From the NCBI GenBank assembly GCA_910579145.1, contig CAJTTQ010000006.1, positions 1-39,505 of the forward strand: a DNA stretch of 39,505 nt, given 5' to 3'. Of the stretch, positions 27,127 to 35,404 are shown piece after piece (positions within the stretch are counted from its first letter, which is position 1; each line of letters opens with the position of its first letter). The position numbers and the translations under genes are program-made. This DNA comes from an uncultured Eubacterium sp. (lineage in GTDB: Bacteria; Bacillota; Clostridia; Lachnospirales; Lachnospiraceae). The notes beneath the pieces are model-generated. The model searched no databases. It was not told where the DNA came from and was given only the letters and a program-made list of their open reading frames with translations.

Positions 27127-28019
27127 AGGTATTACTCATTGGACGGATGGCTAACATGGAAGAACTTTTTCAATGGCTGAACCGTTCCGAAGAGGTATTT
27201 GAATTAGCGGAGGTTTTGTCAGAGGATCGAACTGTTTCGCAGTATTTTTCATGTGAAATCATGCCGGTTTCCGAAATTGTAAGGATATGTCCCTGTTATG
27301 ATGTTGTTTTTATGTGTGGAGACATGAGTTTGTATGAAACGTATATGGAGCTTCTTGTAAAACTTGGGTTCTCTGCTGAGACGATCAAAGCTGATTTTGA
27401 GGTTACAGAGTATTTGTCTCCCCATTTGAAAATGGAGTATTATGCAGAGAAAATAAAACGGGAGCATTGCAATTGCTATGAGAGTGAAAATGTTGAGATT
27501 GGTGATTTTTCATATGGATATCCAGATATTCAACAATATGGAGGAAAACTTAAAATAGGAAAATTTTGCTCCTTTGCGCCTAACGTGAAGATCATGCTGG
27601 GAGGGGAACACCGGACTGACTGGTGTTCCACATACCCTTTTAATGCGTTAATGCCAGAGTTTTCTTATATAGATGGACATCCGTTTTCCAAAGGCGATAT
27701 AACGATTGGCAATGATGTGTGGATTGGGAGTGATGTAACGATCTTGTCAGGTGTCACGATCGGAGATGGGAGTGTGATTGCCGCAAATGCCTGCGTGACC
27801 CAGAATGTTGAGCCATATACGATCGTTGGAGGGATACCGGCAAAGCCGATCAAGAAGAGATTTTGTGATGAGGAGATCAAGCGGCTGCTCCGGATCAGGT
27901 GGTGGGATTGGAAATGGGAGGAAATCTGGCAGGTAATTCCTGTTTTACAAAGTAATTCATTGAATGAATTGTTTGACTTTTACGAGGAAAAGGTGCGGGT
28001 ATCAGGAGCACATTCTTGA
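27123..28019 (+). CDS. Left-handed beta-helix (CatB/Vat-like) acyltransferase
   Basis: This is a 298-residue protein. The C-terminal half is a hexapeptide-repeat acyltransferase: LKIGKFCSFAPNVKIMLGG, the catalytic-type His in GGEHRTDW, ITIGNDVWIGSDVTILSG, VTIGDGSVIAANACV and PYTIVGGIPAKPIKKRF. The N-terminal 110 residues are a Rossmann-like domain (MKVLLIGRMANMEELFQWLN), as in some sugar N- or O-acetyltransferases. With the FdtA-like gene downstream it could be the FdtC-type N-acetyltransferase of a 3-amino-3,6-dideoxyhexose, or an O-acetyltransferase. It overlaps the upstream gene by four bases. Confidence 0.82.
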   Translation: MKVLLIGRMANMEELFQWLNRSEEVFELAEVLSEDRTVSQYFSCEIMPVSEIVRICPCYDVVFMCGDMSLYETYMELLVKLGFSAETIKADFEVTEYLSPHLKMEYYAEKIKREHCNCYESENVEIGDFSYGYPDIQQYGGKLKIGKFCSFAPNVKIMLGGEHRTDWCSTYPFNALMPEFSYIDGHPFSKGDITIGNDVWIGSDVTILSGVTIGDGSVIAANACVTQNVEPYTIVGGIPAKPIKKRFCDEEIKRLLRIRWWDWKWEEIWQVIPVLQSNSLNELFDFYEEKVRVSGAHS

Positions 28020-28044
28020 CGTAAAATTTGAATGATGTTATACT
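28016..28044 (+). promoter_or_regulatory. Sigma-A promoter for the acyl/sugar-modification genes
   Basis: TTGACG (28016-28021), a 17-base spacer, and TATACT (28039-28044) form a strong vegetative promoter that overlaps the stop of the upstream gene. It begins a compact run of genes to at least 37599. Confidence 0.75.
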
Positions 28045-28085
28045 TTAATCAGTTTTTTGCATGAACAACTGAGGGAGGATGAAGT

Positions 28086-28532
28086 ATGCAGGTTGTGAAA
28101 TATACATTCCAGCAGCACGGAGATGAGAGAGGCCAATTGGTTGCGCTGGAAGAGTTAAAGGATATACCATTTGAGATCAAGAGGGTGTATTATGTGTATG
28201 ATACCAAGGAAGGCGTGCGCCGGGGGTACCATGCCCACAAAAGCCTGGAACAGATCTTGATCTGCATACACGGTTCGTGCAAAATATTATTAGATAATGG
28301 AAGCGAAAGAAAAAAAGTGTTTTTGGAAAAGCCATATGAGGGGTTATATGTGCCATGTGATATGTGGCGGGAAATGTATGATTTTTCAGAAGATGCGGTA
28401 TTGATGGTCTTGGCTTCGGATTATTATAACGAAGAAGACTATATCCGGGATTATCAGGAATTTGTTGAACATGTAAGGGAAGGAAGAAGAAAAAAGGCAC
28501 AAAAACGATCAGGACAAGTGGAGGAGATGTGA
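28086..28532 (+). CDS. FdtA/WxcM-type cupin, sugar-nucleotide 3,4-ketoisomerase
   Basis: FdtA/QdtA enzymes turn dTDP-4-keto-6-deoxyglucose into the 3-keto isomer on the way to dTDP-Fuc3NAc or dTDP-Qui3NAc. The 148-residue cupin has the family core: DERGQLVALEELKDIPFEIK, VYYVYDTKEGVRRGYHAHKS (His49 and His51), EQILICIHGSCKILLDNG and LYVPCDMWREMYDFSEDAVL. The aminotransferase (FdtB) that should act next is not in the window, so the pathway is incomplete here. A good ribosome site (GGGAGGA) precedes ATG 28086. Confidence 0.88.
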   Translation: MQVVKYTFQQHGDERGQLVALEELKDIPFEIKRVYYVYDTKEGVRRGYHAHKSLEQILICIHGSCKILLDNGSERKKVFLEKPYEGLYVPCDMWREMYDFSEDAVLMVLASDYYNEEDYIRDYQEFVEHVREGRRKKAQKRSGQVEEM

Positions 28533-28534
28533 GA

Positions 28535-29710
28535 ATGGAATGTATTGAGAGATTAAATCTATTTTATCAGGAAAAGCTTTCCATACCAGAGGTGACAGAG
28601 TGTTTGGAAAGTTATAATAAGGTAATAGATGGCTTCATCATTTATGGCTGCGGCCCGCTTGGTAATTACTTAAAAGATATATTAAAGCAGTTATCGCTGA
28701 ATCTGATCGGATATGTAGATGATTTTTACAGTGGGGATAAATGGGATGGTGTGGATGTGTATTCGCTGGAGGAGGCAGCATCCTTTGAAAAAGCATGCCT
28801 GATCCTGACGCCGCATTATAAAGAGAATAAGGCGATCATGAGAAAAAATATAGAATCTGTTTTTGAAAATGGGTGTGATATACTGGATAAAAATGTACTG
28901 TTGTATGCAGCACATGGATTTTCGTTGGACAAAGAGAGAAAGCAGATAGGTAACATCTTTGAAAAAACTGACCTGATCATTTCGAACTGCTGCACGCTGC
29001 GATGTGAGGGTTGCAGTGTATGTATCCCTTATGTGGAAAAAGAGCATTTTGCCCTGGAAGACATTAAAAAAGATATTTCTAAAATGAACGATTTAGTGGA
29101 GTATATAGCTGTTCTTGAAGTGATGGGAGGAGAACCTTTATTATATCCTCAGCTTCCGGAGTTACTGGATCATATTGCGGGATTGTCTAATATTTTTCTT
29201 ATTATGTTCGATACGAATGGTACAGTTGTGCCCGATGACAAATTATTAGATTCCATGAAGAGGAATCATGTGCTGATCCACATTACAGATTATGGCGAAG
29301 TGTCGACAAAGAAGGACATCGTTCGGCAGAAATGTGAAGAGAAGGAAATCTATTGTACGATCAGGGATGTTGGTGAATGGGCGGATTTAGGTGAAGTAAA
29401 AGATTACGGTTCCGAAGAAAATGCTAAAAAGTTCCGTTCCTGCTTTGCAGCGGTGGAATGTGCCAATGTATATCGAGGAAGATGGCATATTTGTCCACGG
29501 GATGCAAAGTATGTGGATATGGATTTGTTTACTCCAAATGAGGAAGAGTATATTGAACTGCATGATGATACGAGTGATGAGTTAAAAAGACGGAAGCTTT
29601 ATGATCTGACTCACCGGGAGAATGCGATTATTTCCTGCCGGTTCTGTAAAGGTACAGACGGGAAAATACGCGGCGGGGTGCAAATAGAAGATGTTAAGGA
29701 AGATTTATAA
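28535..29710 (+). CDS. Radical SAM enzyme with N-terminal Rossmann-like domain
   Basis: This is a 391-residue protein. Residues about 30-125 are a Rossmann-like domain (FIIYGCGPLGNYLKDIL, GYVDDFYSG). A radical SAM core follows with the cluster motif CTLRCEGC (Cys153, Cys157, Cys160) and GGEP (198-201). Further cysteines in the C-terminal part (SCFAAVECANVYRG, HICPRD, CRFCKG) suggest an auxiliary iron-sulfur cluster of the SPASM/twitch kind. The substrate is unknown; in a glycan cluster it could be a sugar, an acyl-ACP or a carrier-bound group. ATG 28535 has GGAGGAG 8 bases upstream. It overlaps the next gene by 20 bases. Confidence 0.85.
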   Translation: MECIERLNLFYQEKLSIPEVTECLESYNKVIDGFIIYGCGPLGNYLKDILKQLSLNLIGYVDDFYSGDKWDGVDVYSLEEAASFEKACLILTPHYKENKAIMRKNIESVFENGCDILDKNVLLYAAHGFSLDKERKQIGNIFEKTDLIISNCCTLRCEGCSVCIPYVEKEHFALEDIKKDISKMNDLVEYIAVLEVMGGEPLLYPQLPELLDHIAGLSNIFLIMFDTNGTVVPDDKLLDSMKRNHVLIHITDYGEVSTKKDIVRQKCEEKEIYCTIRDVGEWADLGEVKDYGSEENAKKFRSCFAAVECANVYRGRWHICPRDAKYVDMDLFTPNEEEYIELHDDTSDELKRRKLYDLTHRENAIISCRFCKGTDGKIRGGVQIEDVKEDL

Positions 29711-30383
29711 GATTGATGACAAAGTGCCAGTTTATATGCAGGCGATGGGAAAAATAGATGAAAGAATGTATGTTGTCAAGTGTGGGAGAGAGCTTCTCGT
29801 TGTCGATCCCAACATTTGCCAATCGTTATTGGAAAAGATTGACAAGTGGTCGGTTTCCCATACTACGATACTGTTAACACACGAGCATTACGATCATATC
29901 ACAGGGGTAAAATGGCTTTTGGAACATACAAATGCGTCGGTAATCTGTTCCAGCGGCTGCAAACGTATACTGGATCATCCGTTGGTCTCTGTTCAGGATT
30001 ATTATGATATTTTGATCCCATCGGAGGAAAAGGATTATTATGAAAATTATCATTTGCTGGATGCAGAAGGGTATGTTTTCGATGTGGACGATACGTTTGA
30101 ATCGTGTTATTTGTTCAAGTGGGCGGGAATGAAGGTGGAAGGTATTGCTGCCCCCGGTCATTCCATTGGCGGCGCAATCTATATTTTAAATGGAAAATAT
30201 GTTTTTACAGGTGATAATCTGGTGAATGGAAATAAAGTGATCACACGTTTTCCCGGCGGAAACCGTAAAGATTACATACGAATTACCAAACCAGTTATAA
30301 AGAATTTAAGAAAGGATAGTATTATTTTTCCAGGGCATGGTGAAATGGCGGAACTGGAAGAATTGTTACAATATATTATGTAA
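29691..30383 (+). CDS. Metallo-beta-lactamase-fold hydrolase
   Basis: This is a 230-residue protein with the full metal-binding set: THEHYDH (His64, His66, Asp68, His69), PGHSIGG, FTGDNL and FPGHGE. The fold is of the glyoxalase II/MBL type, and such enzymes often hydrolyse thioesters. The next gene is an acyl carrier protein, so it may be an editing or product-releasing thioesterase. That is inference. ATG 29691 lies within the end of the radical SAM gene, with only a weak ribosome site, which implies translational coupling between the two. Confidence 0.85.
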   Translation: MLRKIYKIDDKVPVYMQAMGKIDERMYVVKCGRELLVVDPNICQSLLEKIDKWSVSHTTILLTHEHYDHITGVKWLLEHTNASVICSSGCKRILDHPLVSVQDYYDILIPSEEKDYYENYHLLDAEGYVFDVDDTFESCYLFKWAGMKVEGIAAPGHSIGGAIYILNGKYVFTGDNLVNGNKVITRFPGGNRKDYIRITKPVIKNLRKDSIIFPGHGEMAELEELLQYIM

Positions 30384-30401
30384 GAAAGGAAGATAGAAAA
30401 G

Positions 30402-30617
30402 ATGGAAGAGAAAGTAATTGAAATGTTGGAGGAAATTCTAGAACTGGATGAAGGAGAACTGACAATGGATACCGATCTGTCTGAGGTCGAGGAGTGGGAT
30501 TCGATTTCGAAGCTGGCACTGATGGCGGAAATAAAAAAGAACTGGAAAAAGAATTTGACCGTGGATGAAATTAAGAAGTTCCAACAGGTAAAAGATATTT
30601 GTGAGTTTTTAAAATAG
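30402..30617 (+). CDS. Acyl carrier protein (first)
   Basis: This is a 71-residue ACP. The phosphopantetheine attachment site is EEWDSISKLAL with Ser34. It has the acidic, four-helix pattern of the family (ILELDEGELTMDTDLSEVEE before the serine, FQQVKDICEFL at the end). WDS rather than the DSL of the housekeeping fatty-acid ACP marks it as a specialised carrier. GGAAGA precedes ATG 30402. It needs a phosphopantetheinyl transferase, which is not in the window. Confidence 0.92.
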   Translation: MEEKVIEMLEEILELDEGELTMDTDLSEVEEWDSISKLALMAEIKKNWKKNLTVDEIKKFQQVKDICEFLK

Positions 30618-30630
30618 AAGGAGATATTTT

Positions 30631-31365
30631 ATGTTAGACGGCAAAGTGATACTCGTGACAGGAGCCTCTCAGGGTGTTGGGGAGGGGGTAGCCCGTTTTC
30701 TCAGTAAACAAGGTGCAGTCTGCGTACTGGTAGCGAGAAATCAGTCTAGACTGGATGAGATTTCGGCAGAGCTGCCGACGGGGTCATATGTTTATTCTTG
30801 TGATTTATGTGAATTGGATGCGATTGAAGAAATGTTTCGTTGGTGCAGATCACAGGGGATTAAATTTGATGGAATGGTGCATGCTGCTGGAATGGGTGTC
30901 CCGTGTCCGATCAAGGTAAAAGACTACGAGCTGTGGCAGCGTTCGGTTCAGCTAAATTGTATGTCTTTTATCGAACTGGTGAGGTGTTTTTCCAGCAAAC
31001 GATATTCTAATAATAGTTCCAGTGTCGTTGCGGTATCCAGTATCGCAAGTGTGAGGAATGATAAAGGACAGGCACCTTATTCCGGGACTAAGGCGATGTT
31101 AAATTCAGTAATAAAAACAATGACAAAGGAACTGAACGCTTCCCGGATCCGGGTGAATGGAATATTACCGGCATATATTGATACGAAAAGCATAGAAAAT
31201 TTTTCTGAATTATATGAGGGGTTTGAAGCGACTCTTGCACAGGAGCAGCCGATGGGAAAAATTCCGCTGGAACAGGTAGGACATTTGGTAGAATTTCTAT
31301 TGAGTGAAAAGTCACTTTATATAACAGGCGCCCTAATTCCAATAGAAGGCGGAAATGTTTCGTAA
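30631..31365 (+). CDS. SDR-family (FabG-like) ketoreductase (first)
   Basis: This is a 244-residue classical short-chain dehydrogenase/reductase. The NAD(P) turn is TGASQGVG (10-17). Catalytic residues are Asn109, Ser136/137, Tyr150 and Lys154 (APYSGTK), so the active site is intact. The end (LSEKSLYITGALIPIEGG) is the FabG-type finish. Between ACP and KAS III it is likely a 3-oxoacyl-ACP reductase, though reduction of a sugar substrate is possible. AAGGAGA precedes ATG 30631. Confidence 0.9.
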   Translation: MLDGKVILVTGASQGVGEGVARFLSKQGAVCVLVARNQSRLDEISAELPTGSYVYSCDLCELDAIEEMFRWCRSQGIKFDGMVHAAGMGVPCPIKVKDYELWQRSVQLNCMSFIELVRCFSSKRYSNNSSSVVAVSSIASVRNDKGQAPYSGTKAMLNSVIKTMTKELNASRIRVNGILPAYIDTKSIENFSELYEGFEATLAQEQPMGKIPLEQVGHLVEFLLSEKSLYITGALIPIEGGNVS

Positions 31366-31379
31366 CGAGGTGAGAAGTG

Positions 31380-32405
31380 ATGTTTGGAAAAATTGGAAGT
31401 GTCCGTATATGCGGCATAAATACTGTTGTTCCTAGTAACCGTGTAAATAATATGGAATCCTATGCCGCTCAGTTTGATGAGAAAAAACTGAAACGTCAGA
31501 TCCGTATGACAGGCATGGAAGAACGGTTTGTAGCAGAAGAAGGAGTGACCTCATCCCTGTTGTGTAAGGAGGCGGCGAGCCAATTACTGGATGAGCTGGG
31601 ATGGGAACGAAACACGGTTCGGGCGCTGTTATATGTGACAGAAACGCCGGACTTTGTACTGCCATCGACATCGTTTCATATACAGGAGCAGTTGGGGATT
31701 GGTGAGGATTGTGTTGTTTATGATATGAATTTAGGCTGTTCTGGCTGGATCGTGGGAATGCAGACGATTTCTTCCATTATGAGGGGCATCGAGCCCGAAG
31801 AGGGAAAACCTGTACGGGCTTTACTTCTAACAGGAAGCATAAGTACAAGCCATGTAGCAGCAGATGATTTTGCCACGGCTATGCTGTTTGGGGATGCTGG
31901 TGCGGCAACGGCGCTGGAGATGTCAGCTTCAGATGCGGGTTTTCGTTATATGCAGAAATCGGATGGAACGGGTTACCAGCATATTTTTATGGAAAGTCTC
32001 GAGGGATCCGTTCAAATGAATGGCCCGGCAGTTTTTGAATTTACGATAAACCAAGTTGTGGACAGCGTTAGGAAATTTATGGAACATTTTCAGATCAAGG
32101 ATGAAAACGTTGACTTTTATGTGTTTCATCAGGCGCAGAAATTTATCGTGGATAATATGGTCGAATTACTCGGCTGTCCCTCGGAAAAAGTGATTTCTTC
32201 GTACGCGTCTTATGGAAACACGGCAGCGGCTGCAATCCCGTTGACGATTTGCTTTCATAAGGATACATTGCAGGAAAAAGACCGTGTGTCTATGATGGCG
32301 GCAGGATTTGGTGTCGGACTGTCATGGGGGGCGTTTACGTTTGAACTGGATACCGATCATATTATGGGGATTTCGCTCTTAGAGCGAGAAGGAGGAAGAA
32401 GATGA
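31380..32405 (+). CDS. KAS III-like ketoacyl-ACP synthase (first)
   Basis: This is a 341-residue FabH-like thiolase-fold enzyme. The triad is intact: Cys120 (NLGCSGW), His250 (FHQAQ) and Asn280 (YGNTAAAAIP). GDAGAATAL and the GFGVGLSWGA end also match. HQAQ instead of the housekeeping HQAN is a small departure. It may condense a starter acyl group with malonyl-ACP, or transfer an acyl group to a sugar as some KAS III-like enzymes do. GAGGTGA precedes ATG 31380, preferred over GTG 31377. Its last bases overlap the FabZ-like start (ATGA). Confidence 0.92.
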   Translation: MFGKIGSVRICGINTVVPSNRVNNMESYAAQFDEKKLKRQIRMTGMEERFVAEEGVTSSLLCKEAASQLLDELGWERNTVRALLYVTETPDFVLPSTSFHIQEQLGIGEDCVVYDMNLGCSGWIVGMQTISSIMRGIEPEEGKPVRALLLTGSISTSHVAADDFATAMLFGDAGAATALEMSASDAGFRYMQKSDGTGYQHIFMESLEGSVQMNGPAVFEFTINQVVDSVRKFMEHFQIKDENVDFYVFHQAQKFIVDNMVELLGCPSEKVISSYASYGNTAAAAIPLTICFHKDTLQEKDRVSMMAAGFGVGLSWGAFTFELDTDHIMGISLLEREGGRR

Positions 32406-32824
32406 ATTTGGAAACGCTGATTCCGCAGAGGGAACCATTTTTGTTTGTCGATGAAATTATCCAGTTGGAACCAGGACTGCGTGCTTTGGGAAAAAAAGAA
32501 CTCAGGAAGGATGAGGGGTATTTTAAAGGGCATTTTCCTGATAAGCCTGTTTTCCCGGGAGTTCTTATGATCGAAGCAGCCGGGCAGTTGGCAAATGCTG
32601 TTGTGAGAGCGCTGCCAGAATATGGGGACAGCTATTTATATTATAGCAAAATGAGTAAGGTAAAGTTTATGAAAGAGGCTGTTCCTGGCGATGTACTGGA
32701 ACTGGAAGTACAGGTGACGGAAACATTTGAAGATGTCATCTTTTGCAAAGTGTTTGTGAGAAAAGAATCCGAGGAGGCGTTTCGTGCTGACGTGGTTTTT
32801 AATATAGTCCAATCGTCAAAGTAA
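32402..32824 (+). CDS. FabZ-like 3-hydroxyacyl-ACP dehydratase
   Basis: This is a 140-residue hot-dog-fold dehydratase. The active-site region reads GHFPDKPVFPGVLMIEAAGQ with His44 and Glu58, the FabZ pair, and it begins LIPQREPFLFVDEI as in FabZ. Length is the usual 140. It overlaps the KAS III gene by four bases, so the two are translated together. With the SDR and KAS III it supplies three of the four fatty-acid elongation steps; no enoyl reductase is seen. Confidence 0.93.
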   Translation: MNLETLIPQREPFLFVDEIIQLEPGLRALGKKELRKDEGYFKGHFPDKPVFPGVLMIEAAGQLANAVVRALPEYGDSYLYYSKMSKVKFMKEAVPGDVLELEVQVTETFEDVIFCKVFVRKESEEAFRADVVFNIVQSSK

Positions 32825-32864
32825 CAATTGGATCATAGAAAAGCAGCAGGAAGAGAGTGAGAAG

Positions 32865-33839
32865 ATGGAGACAAAAAATGCAGGGATTGCCATAAAAGCG
32901 GTGAGTGCTGTTGTTCCGTCCGAAGTGGTGGAAAATACTGCTTATATTGGAAAATATGATAAACGAAAGGTGACTATGCAGTTAAAAGTGACGGGGATCA
33001 GGAACCGCCATTTGTCGTTTGGTAAACAGGAGGGAAAGGATTTATGCCTGCAGGCAGCGAAGAGACTCATACAGGAACTCGATATTGACAGACAAAAGAT
33101 CAAGGTGTTGATTTTTGTCTCTCAAACGACAGGTATGGTCACACCTTCTACTGCATTTTGGATCCATCATGAACTGGGACTTGGCATGGACAGCCTGGCA
33201 TTTGATATCAATCTCGGATGTTCGGGATTTGTAGAAGGTCTTAGTGTGGCAGCCTCTCTATTGGAGGGACAGGAAAAAGGAACAAAGGCTCTCTTACTAA
33301 ATGGTGATACGTTGTCTCAGTATGTGGATGAAGATGATTTTGCGACGTGTATGATGTTTGGCGATGGCGGGACTGCTACACTGATCGAAGCCGGCGGCCC
33401 GTATGATTTTTTCTGTCTTCACAATACACAATCTTCCGGTTACGATAAACTGATGATCGAAAATCCGCAAAGCAGGCTGTATATGGATGGTATGAGTGTA
33501 TTTAATTTTACGATCAACGATGTGGCGGCACAGATCCAGAACGTAAGAAGTATATGTGATAGAAAGGTGGATTTTTATCTTCTTCATCAGGCACAGCAGT
33601 ATATTGTAAGAAACTTGATGGAACTTTGTTCGTTGGAAGAAGAAAAGGTTCTGACTGGTTATGAAAATTATGGCAATGTTTCGGGGGCATCCATACCTTT
33701 GACGATTTGTGATCATGCGGAACGGTTTCGCCATGACAGGGATTACCAGTTACTCGTTTCTGGATTTGGGGTTGGATTATCTTATGCGAGTGCTTATATT
33801 ATGATGGAAAAACCGGTTATATTTTCAGTAGAAATGTGA
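32865..33839 (+). CDS. KAS III-like ketoacyl-ACP synthase (second)
   Basis: This is a 324-residue FabH-like enzyme, clearly a paralogue of the gene at 31380: NLGCSGF (Cys119), DEDDFATCMMFGDGG, LLHQAQQYIV (His241), YGNVSGASIP (Asn271) and GFGVGLSYA. The triad is intact. It has the same HQAQ variant as the first copy. Two such enzymes suggest either two different acyl chains or one condensing and one acyl-transferring role. The ribosome site is weak (GGAAGAGAG). The next gene starts about 11 bases after its stop. Confidence 0.92.
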   Translation: METKNAGIAIKAVSAVVPSEVVENTAYIGKYDKRKVTMQLKVTGIRNRHLSFGKQEGKDLCLQAAKRLIQELDIDRQKIKVLIFVSQTTGMVTPSTAFWIHHELGLGMDSLAFDINLGCSGFVEGLSVAASLLEGQEKGTKALLLNGDTLSQYVDEDDFATCMMFGDGGTATLIEAGGPYDFFCLHNTQSSGYDKLMIENPQSRLYMDGMSVFNFTINDVAAQIQNVRSICDRKVDFYLLHQAQQYIVRNLMELCSLEEEKVLTGYENYGNVSGASIPLTICDHAERFRHDRDYQLLVSGFGVGLSYASAYIMMEKPVIFSVEM

Positions 33840-33850
33840 GGTTGTACACA

Positions 33851-34579
33851 ATGGATCGAAATATTTTGATTTTAGGAGCTTCATCGGGAATTGGCCATGC
33901 TGTGGCGGAATATATGGCAGAGAAAGGTGATAATCTTTTTTTGGCAGCTAGAAGGAAGGACCGGCTGGAAGAGCTAAAACAAAAGTATGATCAGGTTCAG
34001 AAAATCTGGGATGCTGACCTGAGTGAAGAGTCAAATGTAACACGGATCTTTCTGGATTTGAAAGAAAATAAAGTTAAGCTGAACGGCATGGTGTACTGTG
34101 CCGGAGTGGCATATAGTAAGCCGGTTCGGTCCTATAGTGAAGAACAATTTCAGCAGATGTTTGATATTAATTTCAAGGCTTTCTTAGCTTGCGTAAAATA
34201 TTTTGTTTCAAAAAAATATTCGGAATCAGGAAGTGTCATCACAGCAATTTCTTCTGTTAGTACAGAGAAACCAGAAAAAGGGCGTGGGGAATACGCTGCC
34301 TCAAAGGGGGCGGTCAATGCGTTGATCCCAATTATTGCAAAAGAAGTGATTGATCGCAGGATACGGGTGAATTCCGTATCGCCAGGATTTGTAAAAACAG
34401 AAATTTATGATAGAGAAAAGATTTTTTTTGATGTGGATTCCTATATACAAGAGTATCAGCCTTTGGGGTTGATTGAGCCGGGGAATGTTGCTGAAGTAAT
34501 TGGTTTTTTGCATTCCGATGCGGCAAAATATATTACAGGACAGAACATTTTTATGGATGCAGGAAATTTATTGTTTTAA
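33851..34579 (+). CDS. SDR-family ketoreductase (second)
   Basis: This is a 242-residue short-chain dehydrogenase with GASSGIG (9-15), Asn107, Ser134/135, Tyr148 and Lys152 (EYAASKG), all catalytic residues present. The C-terminus (SDAAKYITGQNIFMDAGNL) matches FabG-like enzymes. ATG 33851 is preferred over GTG 33836 because GAGGT (33838-33842) lies 8 bases before it. It sits between the second KAS III and the second ACP, mirroring the first module, so it is probably a ketoreductase for a second ACP-bound chain. Confidence 0.88.
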   Translation: MDRNILILGASSGIGHAVAEYMAEKGDNLFLAARRKDRLEELKQKYDQVQKIWDADLSEESNVTRIFLDLKENKVKLNGMVYCAGVAYSKPVRSYSEEQFQQMFDINFKAFLACVKYFVSKKYSESGSVITAISSVSTEKPEKGRGEYAASKGAVNALIPIIAKEVIDRRIRVNSVSPGFVKTEIYDREKIFFDVDSYIQEYQPLGLIEPGNVAEVIGFLHSDAAKYITGQNIFMDAGNLLF

Positions 34580-34596
34580 TGAGGAGAGTGAAAAAC

Positions 34597-34845
34597 TTGG
34601 AAATGCAGGAAGTAAAGCAGCAATTGCAGGAAGTGTTTCAGGAGATCTTTGATGATGATACACTTGTGATCAGTGAAGAGACAACAGCTGAAGATATCGA
34701 AGATTGGGATTCCTTTGCCCAAATTGGACTGATCATGGAGATTGAAAAGAGGTTTCAATTGAAGTTCCAGCTTGGTGAAGTGTCAGAATTGAAAAATGTA
34801 GGAGACATGCTCGTGCTCATAAGCAAAAAGATAGAGGGCAGGTGA
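34597..34845 (+). CDS. Acyl carrier protein (second)
   Basis: This is an ACP of about 82 residues with the attachment serine in IEDWDSFAQIGL (Ser39) and a typical end (LGEVSELKNVGDMLVLIS). It differs clearly from the first ACP. The start is uncertain: TTG 34597 has AGGAGAG 8 bases upstream; ATG 34579, which overlaps the previous stop, and ATG 34603 are alternatives. Either way the carrier domain is unaffected. Confidence 0.88.
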   Translation: MEMQEVKQQLQEVFQEIFDDDTLVISEETTAEDIEDWDSFAQIGLIMEIEKRFQLKFQLGEVSELKNVGDMLVLISKKIEGR

Positions 34846-34849
34846 GGAT

Positions 34850-35380
34850 ATGGTTTGGAATGAGACAGTGGAAGGGCAATATGTCCGGTTGCGCGCGGCA
34901 CAGATACAGGATGCCCGGTTTACGTATGAGATCAGACAGGATAAGGAAAAGACACGGTATATCCATCCAGTAGATGGTACATTGGAAGATCAGGTTGAAT
35001 GGCTGCGCAGCCAGCAGGAGCGGGAAGGAGATTATTTTTTTATTGTTGAAACAAAAGAGGGAACACCGATCGGAACGACTTCGGTTTATGATATTCGGGG
35101 GGAGGAAGGAGAGGGTGGACGGATTTTGTTACACGGTTCTCCGGTCCAGAATGTGGAAGCAACGATGTTAGGATATGATTTTGCATTTTACGTTTATGGG
35201 TTGAAGAAGCTTTGGTTAACGGTTCATGAAGAAAGCATTCATGTCCAGGGGTATGTGAAAAAATTTGGGGCCAAAGAAGAGTATCGAAAATACAGCGATG
35301 AACTGCAGGCGGATCTGATCTATTATCTGGTAACAGAAGAGAGGTATAAAAAGAAGACAGCGGATCATGAGTATGATTGA
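34850..35380 (+). CDS. GNAT-family N-acetyltransferase
   Basis: This is a 176-residue protein of the RimJ/RimL-like GNAT type: VEGQYVRLRAAQIQDARFTY at the start, FFIVETKEGTPIGTTSVYDI in the core, and a C-terminal strand-helix region with LWLTVHEESIHVQGYVKKFG. The usual acetyl-CoA loop (Q/RxxGxG/A) is not clear; the region EATMLGYDFAFYVYGLKKLW takes its place. It may N-acylate an amino sugar, using either acetyl-CoA or an ACP-bound acyl group made by the neighbours. It starts 4 bases after the ACP stop. Confidence 0.78.
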   Translation: MVWNETVEGQYVRLRAAQIQDARFTYEIRQDKEKTRYIHPVDGTLEDQVEWLRSQQEREGDYFFIVETKEGTPIGTTSVYDIRGEEGEGGRILLHGSPVQNVEATMLGYDFAFYVYGLKKLWLTVHEESIHVQGYVKKFGAKEEYRKYSDELQADLIYYLVTEERYKKKTADHEYD

Positions 35381-35404
35381 GTTGTTAGCATAGGAGACGG
35401 TAAC

